DNA of 64,000 bases from Excoecaria cochinchinensis (lineage: Eukaryota; Streptophyta; Magnoliopsida; Malpighiales; Euphorbiaceae), in NCBI GenBank assembly GCA_947683425.1, contig CANTUQ010000035.1, positions 4,511,001-4,575,000 on the forward strand, given 5' to 3'. The translations under genes were made by a program, and so were the position numbers. The notes below the pieces were generated by a model. The model made no database searches and was not told where the DNA came from. It was given only the letters and a program-made list of their open reading frames with translations. Shown in pieces: positions 55,357 to 64,000 of this stretch (the stretch's first letter is position 1; each line of letters starts with the position of its first letter).

Positions 55357-56715
55357 CTAAAACAACCTTTTTACCTTCATAAGAAAAAGAAAATCTGTTA
55401 GTGTACCCATTATGAATAGCTTGTCTATCAAACTGCCCCCATCAATAATGATTGTGCACACTCTCCCATTAACTAAACACTTAGTGTGAAATATGTTTTC
55501 TCTTTGTTCTAGGCTATCTTCCTTAACATTCAAGTTTAAAGCTCGCCTAGCCACTAATGATTTCCCACTTTCAGCAACTAACAACTCCCCCTCGCTATCA
55601 CAATCACTACAATCTTCTAAAGGAGGCATTTCATTATCACTTTGTTCTGATTCAAAAGTAATTTCCCCATCATCCCTAGCAATTATTACCCTCTTACTAG
55701 GACAATCACGTGCTACATGCCCCTTTCCCAAACATTTAAAACATTTAATTTCTCAACTAGGGGTAGGAGTACTAGAGTTACCTTTAACACCTTTATTTGG
55801 AATTTGGGTTGCTTTTACTTCTTTGGAACCCGAATCTGCCCCATAGGGTTTAGATACCCTAAAATCTTTCTTCTCCCCCCTCTTGGTCCATTTAGACCCC
55901 AAAGTATAGCTTGAGTTGTTGCCGATCTTATTGAAGTTTTTACTCCTCTTTTGTTTTTCAATCTTTATTGCCATGTGCAACATCTCTTCCATAGTGTCAT
56001 ATCTATACATCTCAATGGCATCAGCAATCTCCTTGTTTAGACCACCTAAAAACCGAGCCATGGTGATCTCCTCATCCTCCTCAATGTTTGCTCTCACCAT
56101 GCACATTTCCATATCTTTATAGTAACCCTCCACGGATTTTCCTCCCTGCACAAGTCTATGCAATTTTTGATGTAATTCTCTAAAATAGCGTGAAGGAACA
56201 AACCTTTTTCTCATGGCTTCCTTCATGTCCTCCCAATTACTAATAGGACACCTCCCTACTTTCCTTCTACTCAGATTGAGTTGCTCCCACCAAAACATTG
56301 CATAATCAGTGAACTCTACAGCTGCAATCTTCACCTTCTTTTCCTCTAAATATCTATTGCATTCAAAGATCATCTCCACCTTTCTCTCCCACTCCAAGTA
56401 CTCTTCTGCACTATTTCTGCCTTTGAATGGAGGAATCTTGAGTTTGATGTTACCCAAGTTTCCATCTATCCTTGCACTAGTTTCCTCTTCCTCTTCATCA
56501 TCAAAATCATGCTCCCCATGTCCTTGAATAATTCGGCCTCTCCTTGCTTCCCTTCTAGGTGCATTAGATATACTCCCTTCGAGCCTCTCTTCCATTCCAT
56601 CCATTCTAAGAGACAGCATCCGCATCTCACTAATGAAAGCTTGATAGAGCATCTTGTTATCTGGTACATGATCTTCATCTTGGGATATTCCCTTCCCACT
56701 AGTTTCTTCAGTCAT
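55357..56715 (-). pseudogene. D gag and truncated protease
   Basis: ATG at 56715 (MTEETSGKGISQDEDHVPDN). Coiled-coil LSLRMDGMEERLEGS, acidic DFDDEEEEETS, gag core (IPPFKGRNSAEEYLEWERKV, WEDMKEAMRKRFVPSRYF, FLGGLNKEIADAIEM). A stop at 55753-55755 lies where Arg is usual before EIKCFKCLGKGHVARDCPSK, the CCHC knuckle. The frame continues to the protease start (CTIIIDGG, about 55440). There an internal deletion removes most of the protease fold and shifts the frame, to a stop at 55357. Gag forms the particle; protease would cut the polyprotein. Confidence 0.88.
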
Positions 56716-57354
56716 GGTGTATTACCTGCAAAATTATTAGATAAAAAAAAACCTCACAAGCACTCCCTCACATGTTTACACTCAAAGGATGTCACTCCTC
56801 TCGTGTTTCACTCAAAACAAGGCTTTTACCCTCTTAATGTACTCACACACTCTTGCCTTTTACCACTCTAATTGCAACTTTAAAATTGCACTTCAAAATT
56901 CAATTCACAAACCAAGAATTTGAGTACGTTTTAGAAAGCAAAGAAATAAGCAACTAACAACAAAAGAAAGTTCAAAGGTAGAAAAGAAGACTCTAGACAC
57001 AATGAAGGTGGTACACGGACAAGACTGGTATACCACTTGATTATATCCAAATTAGAGTATTAGAACAAGCAAAGATACTCTAACAGTGTAAAGGAACAAA
57101 AGCAAGCTCAAAACAAAGAAATAAGCAACAAGAATTAAGAAAAAATGACAATTTGGACAAAATGTATGAATTTGATTCACTACAAAGTAAACAAAATGTA
57201 GAACCTAGTTATTCTACCCAACAAAACAAGAAAATAACAAAGAAACCTAATTATACTAAGAAAGACAGAATGCACTCAAGACAATTCAATTTAGAGCCAA
57301 AATGATGAATAGGCCGAACGGTGTATCAAACTCTAATTAATGTGTCAAGTTGTG

Positions 57355-57560
57355 TGCAAAATGATGGCAAAATGATGTCAAAATAGTGTAAAATGATGGA
57401 AAAATGGTAGGCAAATGATGGTAAAATGGTAGGAAAATGATGGCAAAAAAATGATACCAAAATGGTGTAAAAATGACAGCAAAAATGGTACCAAAATGTT
57501 ACCAAAAATAAATGATAGGAAAAAATGTTACCAAAAATGATAAGCAAATGCTAGCACAAA
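57355..57560. repeat. Degenerate tandem array in D leader
   Basis: AAATGATGGCAAAATG / GGTACCAAAATGTTACC words repeated irregularly, shorter than in E1. Confidence 0.82.
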
Positions 57561-57753
57561 TGAATCCTTATCCGAATTGGATAATAATAATAGGATTAAG
57601 TTTTCCTATTCCCAAAACAAATAGCATTAATTTTTCCTATTACTTAAAGGATTCCTATCTCTATTTAGAAAGGGATTAATTGCTGCCCCTACTCCTCAAG
57701 CACTTAGGATTAAGTTTTCCCACCTATTAATGGATTTGGATTTTCTCTTTTGC

Positions 57754-57800
57754 TATAAATATCCTCCCTTGGCCGAATCTACTCCCTACCTTTTTCTCCT
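57754..57800 (+). promoter_or_regulatory. Antisense promoter-like site in D leader
   Basis: TATAAAT followed by CCTCCCTTGGCCGAATC and CCCTACCTTTTTCTCC on the strand opposite gag, as at 12801. Activity is inferred only from the layout and its conservation. Confidence 0.4.
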
Positions 57801-58387
57801 TCTCAATTCTTTTCTTTCACATTTTTTTTTCTCTTTTTTTTTATATGAAATAGAGAACAACTAGACTACAAACCACCAAACTTCTCAAGCCCATAAGATC
57901 GGAACTCAAATTAGGTTTTCTAACCCTCTTTTTTTTATTCAAAACGCAAAAACTTCAAAGTGAAGAACGGAGGCTTAAACGTCATTTTTAAGGGCCGAAA
58001 ATTGCAGTTACACAGGGCATAGCCCAAGTAACGATTGTAGAGCACGAAATTCCCTTTCCGAAAATATATTATAATAGCAAATCGGACACCCGAGTCAAAA
58101 GTTATGGCTTCTCGAAAATTTCTATTTTTTTTTATCAAATCAGCAAACTAATCTCTAATCTTCTCTTACTAGGATTCGGATTCAAAGCAAAGGATGTTCG
58201 AGATTTCAGTTCAAGGCTAATTCATGAATTCAAGGTAAAAGTAAGAAAAGAAAAGGCTAATTTAAACACACAAAACACAATTAACTAAGAAACTTAATGC
58301 AACCTAATTCGGTAGAAACAAAAAGAATTCAAAGAAAATAAAAAGCAAACCTAACACTAAAATAAATAGGAATTTACCTTATCTTTG

Positions 58388-58399
58388 GCTCTGATACCA
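58388..58399 (-). promoter_or_regulatory. D primer-binding site
   Basis: TGGTATCAGAGC on the minus strand, two bases from the LTR. Confidence 0.94.
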
Positions 58400-58401
58400 A
58401 A

Positions 58402-59258
58402 TGATGCGGAACCCCAAGGTTAAAGAACCCGAAACTCCTTGAACATACACTTTGATTGCAAAGACAAAGAAGACAAAAACCCTCCCTATTGAACCCCCAA
58501 ACAACAGGTGAATGGAAACGCAAATAATTGGGAATTAAAGAACCTGAAAAATGCCACAATCAAATAATTGATAAGTTAATCAAATTCTTCATGCAATAGA
58601 AAAGAAAGCAATTCACTCTCAATCTAAGCAAGATAATTCAGCTATGCCAATAAATATTATTCAAATCTGAAGTTTACAACTTATGTTAGCCTATTTATAT
58701 GGTGGCTAACCCTAATTACCCTTAAAACCTAAAACAAACCCTAATAAGGCCTTAAGTACACAGGCCGAATTCTCCATGGGCTTTACAAGATAAATTAAGC
58801 CCAAACTAAAGAAAATAAACTCACTTAAAATTAAGTCTCATAGGCAGAACATGAAAGCCCAAAAGAAAGACTAATTAAAACCCAAAATAACTAAATTAAA
58901 CCCAATCTACAAGCCCATCACGCCTAGCCCATTAAATCCCAACTTAAATGAGTCATGTGACTTTTAAATGAAGCACATGACATGTACAATTAAAAGCCCA
59001 AAGTTGTATAAGCCCTTGATGGCTTAAATTGGCCCAATTCCTTCACTTGCTTCCAAAAGGCTAAGTACTTTAAGTTGGCGTTCAAGCCCTTGATAACATT
59101 TCTCAATAGCCTCTTCATGAATTTCTTGAGTGACAAAATTTTGAACAAAAGATGACATAGCCATCTTTAGCTTCTGAGCACGTCCTCTTGTTATTGGGCC
59201 ACTAGGTAGCTTCATAGGATCTTTGGTGGTTGATAGCATTGTTGGTGGATCCGTATCA
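58402..59258 (-). repeat. D 5' LTR (type D)
   Basis: 857 bp, TGATGCGGAACCCCAAGG to GGATCCGTATCA. It carries a silent copy of the pol C-terminal codons (GPITRGRAQKLKMAMSS). Followed by TSD TCTTG. Confidence 0.93.
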
Positions 59259-59263
59259 TCTTG

Positions 59264-59331
59264 TGATTGGTCCATGAGGAAGTGCTAGTTCATCTCTCTT
59301 GTTGCCATTATGCTTGGTTGTGCTCATATCA
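59264..59331 (-). repeat. LTR-C fragment, right piece
   Basis: Ends GTTGTGCTCATATCA at 59331 but is followed by mid-gene tail sequence (GTTATTCAATGC), not a polypurine tract, so it is an insertion or junction inside element Z. Confidence 0.8.
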
Positions 59332-60525
59332 GTTATTCAATGCATCATTTTCGTTCTGATCTTGGTTCTTTTCTTCCTCCATGTTCAATTCAGCCTCCTC
59401 AAGCACTACAGGATCAGTCATAACATATTGATCTCCAATCTCAATTACACTATCTTCTTCCTTTTTACAATCTTCTTCCTTTTTACTCAAACAGTCGACA
59501 ACATCCTTACTTTCACTTATATCCTCCTCATTTACAACCTCATCAGCATATAAATCTAAAGCATCTCTTTCAGCTTCACAAACAATTTCTTTGACAATAA
59601 CTTCCTCTTCTTTCCTTCTTTCCTCTTGTTTTATATACGTACTTAGCAGTTCAGAAAGTTGTTTAAACCGCAATTTCATATTTTTAAAATCTTAATTTTT
59701 GCTCCAGTTTGGACAAATTTTGTTGTTGGAATTTGAGAATGACCTTGCTACCCTCCTTTGTTTCTGTTGCCTCTCCACCTTAATGGCAATTTTCACTAAG
59801 TCCTCCATTTTCCCATAATGTTGCAATTCAACTGCATACGTAATTTCTTTATTCAAACCTCCTAGAAACCAAGCCATGATTACCTCTTCCTCCTCTTCTA
59901 CGTTAGCTTTGATCAATAGCATCTCCATCTCCTTGTGATAATCTTCTACAGATCTAGCTCCTTGCACTAGCCTATGCAACCTCTGATGTAACTCCCTAAA
60001 GTAGTGTGACGGCACAAATCTTTTCCTCATGGCCTCCTTTATATCCTCCCAACTATTAATAGGATGTCTCCTCATCTTCCTTCTGCCCATATTCAATTGA
60101 TCCCACCAATACAAAGCATAGTCAATGAATTCTACAGCTGCAATCTTCACTTTCTTTTCCTCTGAGTACCTATTACAATCAAAAATTATCTCAACCTTTC
60201 TTTCCCACTCCAAGTACTCTTTTGCACTATTTCGGCCTTTGAATGGGGGAATCTTGAGTTTGATGTTGCCCAAGTTCCCATCTATCTTTGTATTAGTTTC
60301 CTCTTTATCATTAAAATCATGCTTCACATGTCCTTGAATAATTCGGCCTCTCTTTACTGTCCTTCTAGGTGCATTAGATATACTTCCTTCAAACCTCTCT
60401 TCCATTCCATCCATTCTAAGAGACAACTTCCTGATTTCACTAATAAAAGCTTGATATAGCATCTTGTTATCTGGTACATAATCTTCACCTTGGGATATTC
60501 CCTTCCCATTAGTTTCTTCAGTCAT
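59332..60525 (-). pseudogene. Z gag-tail, truncated
   Basis: ATG at 60525 (MTEETNGKGISQGEDYVPDN). Gag N-terminal coiled-coil, IPPFKGRNSAKEYLEWERKV, WWDQLNMGRRKMRRHPI, RKRFVPSHYF, LHRLVQGARSVEDYHKE, basic KVERQQKQRRVARSFSNS. A stop at 59692-59694 replaces Glu after the WSKN residues. The tail continues to 59332 (QEERRKEEEVIV, CEAERDALDLYADE, DQYVMTDPVVLEEAELNMEE). Same gene as in E1 and E4; no zinc knuckle. The end of the tail is lost at the LTR-C junction. Confidence 0.82.
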
Positions 60526-62148
60526 GGTGTATTACCTACAAAATTATTAGATAAAAACCTCGTAAGCACTCCCTCACGTGTTTACACTCAAAGAATGTCA
60601 CTCCTCTCGTGTTTCACACAATTAAGGCTTTCTTAATGTCCTCACACTCTCTTGCCTTTTACCACTCAAGCTTGCAACTTTAAAATTGCACTTTAAAATT
60701 CAATCCACAGATCAACAATCTTGAGCACATTTAAGAAAGCAAAGAAAATAAATACTAACAATAAAAAGAAAGCTCAAAACTAGAAAAGAAGACACTAGAT
60801 ACAATGGAGGTGATGCACGATCAAGAATTGTGTACTACTTGATTATAACAAAATTAGAGTATTAGAACAAGCAAAGATACGCTAACAATGTAAAGGAACA
60901 AAAACAAGCTTAAAACAAAGAAATAAGCAATAAGAATTAAGAAAAATGACAATTTGGATAAAATGTATGAATTTGATTCACTACAAAGTAAACCAAATAT
61001 AGAACCTAGTTATTCTACCCAAACAAAGCAAGAAAATAACAAAGAAACCTAATTATACTAAGTATGTCAGAATGCACTCACGACAATACAATTTAGAGCC
61101 AAAATGATCAATAGGCCGAATGGTGTATCAAGCTCTAATTAATGTGTCGAGTTGTGTGCAAAATGATGGCAAAATGATACCAAAGTGGTGGTAAAATGAT
61201 AGCAAAATGATGGCAAAATGATACCAAAATGGTGGCAAAATGATAGCAAAATGATGGCAAAATGGCAACAAAATGATGGCAAAAATGGTAGAAAAATGAT
61301 GGCAAAATGGTGGCAAAATGGTAACACAAATGATCAAAAAATGATTCTAAAAATGGTGGAACAAATGGATAAGAAATGATAAAATGGCAGCTCAAATGGA
61401 TAAGAAAATGATATCAAAATGGCAGCTCAAATGGATAAGAAATGGATAGCACAAATGGTGATTCAATGATTGCAAAGTAAATCCTTAGTTAAGTAGTATT
61501 AGGATTATAATTCCAATTCTGATATGGATTAGGATTTGAAAAACTACTTTCCAAAACAAATAGGATTAATTTTTCCTACCACTTCAAGGATTCCTACTTG
61601 TGTTTAGAAAAGGATTAATTGCAGCCCCTAATCCTCAAGCAATTAGTATTAAATTTTTCACCTATTAAAGGATTTGGATTTTCCCTTTTACTATATATAT
61701 ATGCTCCACAATCAAATCCACACGAAATTTTTATTTACTTCACACGCAAATTGTTCCTTATTTTCTCTTTTTCTCTCTTTTCTTCTATTTTTTTTTCATT
61801 TTCTCCTTTTTTTTGTGAACAGTACCATGAATAGTGCATGAACAATACTTTAAACAGTAACATGAACAATACTTTTTCTTTTTTTTTTTTAAAAAACAAT
61901 CAGCAAACTAATCTATGAACTTCTTCTACTAGGATTCAGATTCAAGCTAAGAATGTTCAAGATTCGGTTCAAGGCAATTTCACGAATTCAAGGTAAAAGG
62001 TAAGAAAAGAAAAGGCTAATTTAAACACACAAAAAGCACAATTAACTAAGAAACTTAATGCAACCTAATTCGGCATAAACAACTAGAATTCAAAGAAAAG
62101 AAAACACAAACCTAATACTAAGATAAATAGGAATTTACCTTTCTTTTG
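60526..62148 (-). other. Z leader
   Basis: About 1.6 kb without coding sequence: CTCACGTGTTTACACTC block, tandem array (61150-61460), a TATATATAT site at 61691-61701, and a GAACAGT/GAATAGT cluster (61817-61870). Confidence 0.8.
61150..61460. repeat. Degenerate tandem array in Z leader
   Basis: AAAATGATGGCAAAATGATA / GGTGGCAAAATGATAGC words in near-regular runs, then GGCAGCTCAAATGGATAAG units. Confidence 0.85.
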
Positions 62149-62160
62149 GCTCTGATACCA
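62149..62160 (-). promoter_or_regulatory. Z primer-binding site
   Basis: TGGTATCAGAGC on the minus strand, two bases from the LTR. Confidence 0.93.
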
Positions 62161-62162
62161 AA

Positions 62163-63074
62163 TGATACGGAACCCAATAGCTAACAAGCTACACATACGA
62201 ATTCGGTTAACAAAACAAAAGAGATAAAAACCCTCCCTATTGAACCCCCAATCAACATGTGAATGAAAACACAAATAATTGGGAAATAAAGAACTTGAAA
62301 AATGCCACAATCAAATAATTGATAAGTTAATCAAATTTTTCATGCAATAGAAAAGAAAAGCAAGCAAATCTCAGAAATCTAATCTATTAGAATTTTGGCA
62401 AAGCCAAGAAAAGAGGATAGCCTCCAATGTTTAATAATTCCAATCTTTGAATACAAATCACATTTTTGTGGAGTATATATACTCCTTTAAGCTAATAAAA
62501 ACCCTAATTAATGAAATAGGCCTTAAAACATGGGCCTTACACCAAGATAACTAAAGCCCACACTAATTAACTTAAAATACAGCCCAAAAAGCCTAAAAAG
62601 AACAAATTAAATGAGCCCAGGCTAATTAAAGCCCATCTCACTTAAATAAACCCAAAAGAATAAGTTAAGGCCTAACATATTATAAATAATCAAACAAAAA
62701 TAATAAATAAAAGCCTAAACTAAAAGCCCAAACAAAACAGCCCATTAAGTCCATTAATTGGCACATGCATTGCACATGTAATGTGTCACATGATGTGCAC
62801 ATGCATATGGCACATGCATAACACATGACATGGTACATGTCTAGCACATGTCAAAGCACATGGATGGCACATGTCAAGGTTGCATGACTTACACATGTCA
62901 AGGTGTCATATGACTTGCACATGCCTCTCTTCAAAGTCTCTTTTTTGATTCGGCTTCCTCATAATTCAGTAAACCACCTTCAAGACTTCTTTAACTTTCA
63001 TAAATTTAATCTTCATAAATTCGAACTTGCAAAGTTTATAATCTTGCAATGTTGAACCCCCTGTGCACGCATCA
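62163..63074 (-). repeat. Z 5' LTR (type A variant)
   Basis: 912 bp, TGATACGGAACCCAATAGC to GTGCACGCATCA, with ACACATACGAATTCGG near the U5 end. Long CATGTG cluster at 62760-62930. Confidence 0.92.
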
Positions 63075-63079
63075 TATGC

Positions 63080-63343
63080 ATAGCACATGATATAGGGCAC
63101 ATGCATGGCACATGCTTGGCACATGTCAATGTCACATGTTCGGCACATGTCAGGTCGTTACATGACCGACACATGTCAAACTGTCACATGACTAGCACAT
63201 GTCCATCTTTGATTTGGCTTCTTCATAGATTCGGCCCATGGACTTCCTTCAATCCTTCTTTAACTTCCCCAAATTTGATCTCCATGAATCCGAACTTGTA
63301 ATATTTATAATCTTGCAATGTTGACCCCTCTGTGCACGCATCA
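63080..63343 (-). repeat. E9 3' LTR (type B), right piece
   Basis: Continues 41288-41917. CACATG-rich, ends GTGCACGCATCA at 63343. Confidence 0.88.
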
Positions 63344-63960
63344 TTCCCTCCCTCTTTAGAAAAGATTCGTCCTCGAATCTTTGCCTTGTTCAAGTTGGGA
63401 ATGGAAACTTGTAGAATGAATTCATCTTCATTTACGATCTTTTGAACAAGTGGAAATAAAATGAATGCTTCTTCAGCTAAGGACTCATCATGTTCCTGCA
63501 ATTTAACAAAAACACTAGGAAAAACACGTTTTTTCAATACAATAATTTCGTTCTGATCATGTTCCTCTTCTTTCTCTATGTTCAACTCAGCCTCCTTAAG
63601 CATTATAGGATCAATCATATCATGCTGATCTTCTATCTCAATTACACAAGCATCTTCCTTTTTACAATCTTCTTCCTTTACACAATCATCGTCTACACTT
63701 TCGCTCATTTCTTCCTCATTTATAACATCATCATCATATAAATCTATACCATCTCTTTCGGCTTCACAAATAATTTCTTCTACTACAACTTCCTCTTCCT
63801 TTTTTCTTTTCTCCTGCCTTATATACGTACTTAGTAGTCTAGAAAGTTGTTTAAACTGCAATTCCATATCTTTAAGATCTTTATCCAACAACTTAGCATC
63901 CTTCTTCAACTCATTCAATGCTTCTTGATCTAAGTGTTGTCTTGACTTGTAATAGTACAT
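63223..63960 (-). CDS. E9 tail protein, intact ORF
   Basis: 245 codons from ATG 63960 (MYYYKSRQHLDQEALNEL); the upstream in-frame TTG at 63993 is an unlikely start. Coiled-coil (LKDMELQFKQLSRLLSTYIR, RKKEEEVVVEE), acidic CEAERDGIDLYDDDVINEEE, DQHDMIDPIMLKEAELNIEK, EEAFILFPLVQKIVNEDEF, IPNLNKAKIRGRIFSKEGGN, then the LTR-encoded end. Its start is of the B2 type (as in E8 and E10) while its LTR is type B, so it mixes subfamilies. Function unknown. Confidence 0.7.
   Translation of the reverse strand: MYYYKSRQHLDQEALNELKKDAKLLDKDLKDMELQFKQLSRLLSTYIRQEKRKKEEEVVVEEIICEAERDGIDLYDDDVINEEEMSESVDDDCVKEEDCKKEDACVIEIEDQHDMIDPIMLKEAELNIEKEEEHDQNEIIVLKKRVFPSVFVKLQEHDESLAEEAFILFPLVQKIVNEDEFILQVSIPNLNKAKIRGRIFSKEGGNDACTEGSTLQDYKYYKFGFMEIKFGEVKEGLKEVHGPNL
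63344..63357 (-). promoter_or_regulatory. E9 polypurine tract
   Basis: AAAGAGGGAGGGAA on the minus strand, next to the LTR. Confidence 0.9.
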
Positions 63961-64000
63961 CCTCACATTCACTCCCTCACGTGTTTCACTCAAAAGATGG
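63961..64000 (-). other. E9 leader, first 40 bp
   Basis: CTCCCTCACGTGTTTCACTC block upstream of the tail ORF; the rest of the leader is beyond the window. Confidence 0.7.

Larger units (their letters stand above)
56716..58387 (-). other. D leader
   Basis: About 1.7 kb without coding sequence, same plan as E1: CTCACATGTTTACACTC block, tandem array (57355-57560), antisense TATA (TATAAAT, 57754-57760) with CTCCCTTGGCCGAATCTAC and a CT-rich patch, and the conserved AATCGGACACCCGAGTCAAA at 58079-58098. Confidence 0.82.
51527..59258 (-). mobile_element. D: near-complete Reina-like Ty3/gypsy element
   Basis: 5' LTR 58402-59258, PBS, leader, gag-PR, RT-RNaseH-INT, polypurine tract, 3' LTR 51527-52385. 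Perfect TSD TCTTG (51522-51526, 59259-59263), 7.7 kb. RT and integrase resemble the Reina clade from memory; I see no chromodomain. Its PBS, polypurine tract, leader type, gag and LTR start match the non-autonomous elements, so its family is the natural helper. This copy has a nonsense in gag, a deletion in protease and frameshifts in RNase H and integrase. Confidence 0.92.
59332..63074 (-). mobile_element. Z: 5' half of a gag-tail LTR-A element
   Basis: Minus strand: 5' LTR 62163-63074, PBS, leader, gag-tail gene truncated at 59332. The 3' end (tail end, polypurine tract, 3' LTR) is missing, replaced by LTR-C. The right flank TATGC (63075-63079) matches CATGC at 41913-41917 except for one base. 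Confidence 0.75.
41288..64000 (-). mobile_element. E9: LTR-B tail element, runs off the right edge
   Basis: 3' LTR 41288-41917 plus 63080-63343, polypurine tract 63344-63357, tail ORF to 63960. The 5' LTR is beyond the window. It is inserted in the Tekay protease; the left duplication would be CTCGG (41283-41287), and the right copy is not visible. Its LTR holds block 41918-63074. Confidence 0.82.

Noticed and set aside
61128..61395. Open frames rich in FCHHFATILPSF-type repeats
   Set aside because: Translation of the ATGATGGCAAAATGG tandem array; the same happens at 12293, 39196, 44208 and 57326. Not a metal-binding protein.

Overview
This 64 kb window is plant nuclear DNA, most likely from a eudicot. 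I found no host gene in it: essentially every base can be assigned to LTR retrotransposons inserted inside one another. The plant assignment rests on several things. The primer-binding sites are of the plant initiator-tRNA-Met type (TGGTATCAGAGC). One pol is of the Tekay/Del chromovirus type and another is Reina-like. The LTRs have plant-style TATA boxes and pyrimidine-rich leaders, and the base composition is AT-rich. No rRNA, tRNA or CRISPR array was seen.

Most elements belong to one clan whose LTRs end in TGATGCG.../...CGCATCA or close variants. They also share the PBS and the polypurine tract AAAGAGGGAGGGAA. I call the LTR subfamilies A (after the TGATGCGGAAC end: CCAATAGCTAAC), B (CCCAAGGCTAAAG), B2 (as B, but with a CCATGTGTTAGGTGG repeat in U3), C (CCCAACCTATATGC, other end CATATCA) and D (B-like start, other end CGTATCA). 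D is the only near-complete autonomous element (gag-PR-RT-RNaseH-INT, 51527-59258). The others are non-autonomous. They carry either gag fused to an acidic, coiled-coil 'tail' that ends at the polypurine tract, or the tail ORF with a short N-terminus. Many of these ORFs read through the polypurine tract into the 3' LTR.

Layout, outermost first; almost everything is on the minus strand. 1-196 is the end of a plus-strand LTR-A. A decayed Tekay-like element occupies 199-2065, 14305-17992 and 41125-41287. Element E1 (2066-14304, TSD CATGC) sits in the Tekay LTR. E1 contains E2 (3912-11174, TSD CATGT), which contains a 4.6 kb solo LTR, E3 (4919-9517, TSD GGAAA). Element E4 (17993-41124, TSD AAACA/CAACA) sits in the Tekay protease gene. 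E4 contains E5 (19833-23412, TSD TATAG) and E6 (23939-38654, TSD ACTCT). E6 contains a three-LTR composite, E7 (24353-35184, TSD TTTAT), which contains E8 (25079-28943, TSD CCTGC), a complete short element carrying an extra inverted LTR. Element E9 begins at 41288 and runs off the right edge. Its 3' LTR holds a large block (41918-63074) that starts with a plus-strand 5' half-element (X) and ends with a minus-strand 5' half-element (Z). That block also contains a solo LTR-B (44948-45769, TSD TACAT), a young non-autonomous element E10 (47133-50192, TSD CACTA) and the D element (TSD TCTTG).

Reading of the biology: short gag-tail or tail-only elements were probably mobilised in trans by D-like relatives with the same PBS, polypurine tract and LTR ends. 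Three structures suggest errors during reverse transcription or joining of cDNA ends before integration: the inverted LTR of E8, the A/B mixed three-LTR composite E7, and the block with 5' halves at both ends. The conserved tail protein and a conserved promoter-like site antisense to the gag leader are the parts I could not match to anything I know.
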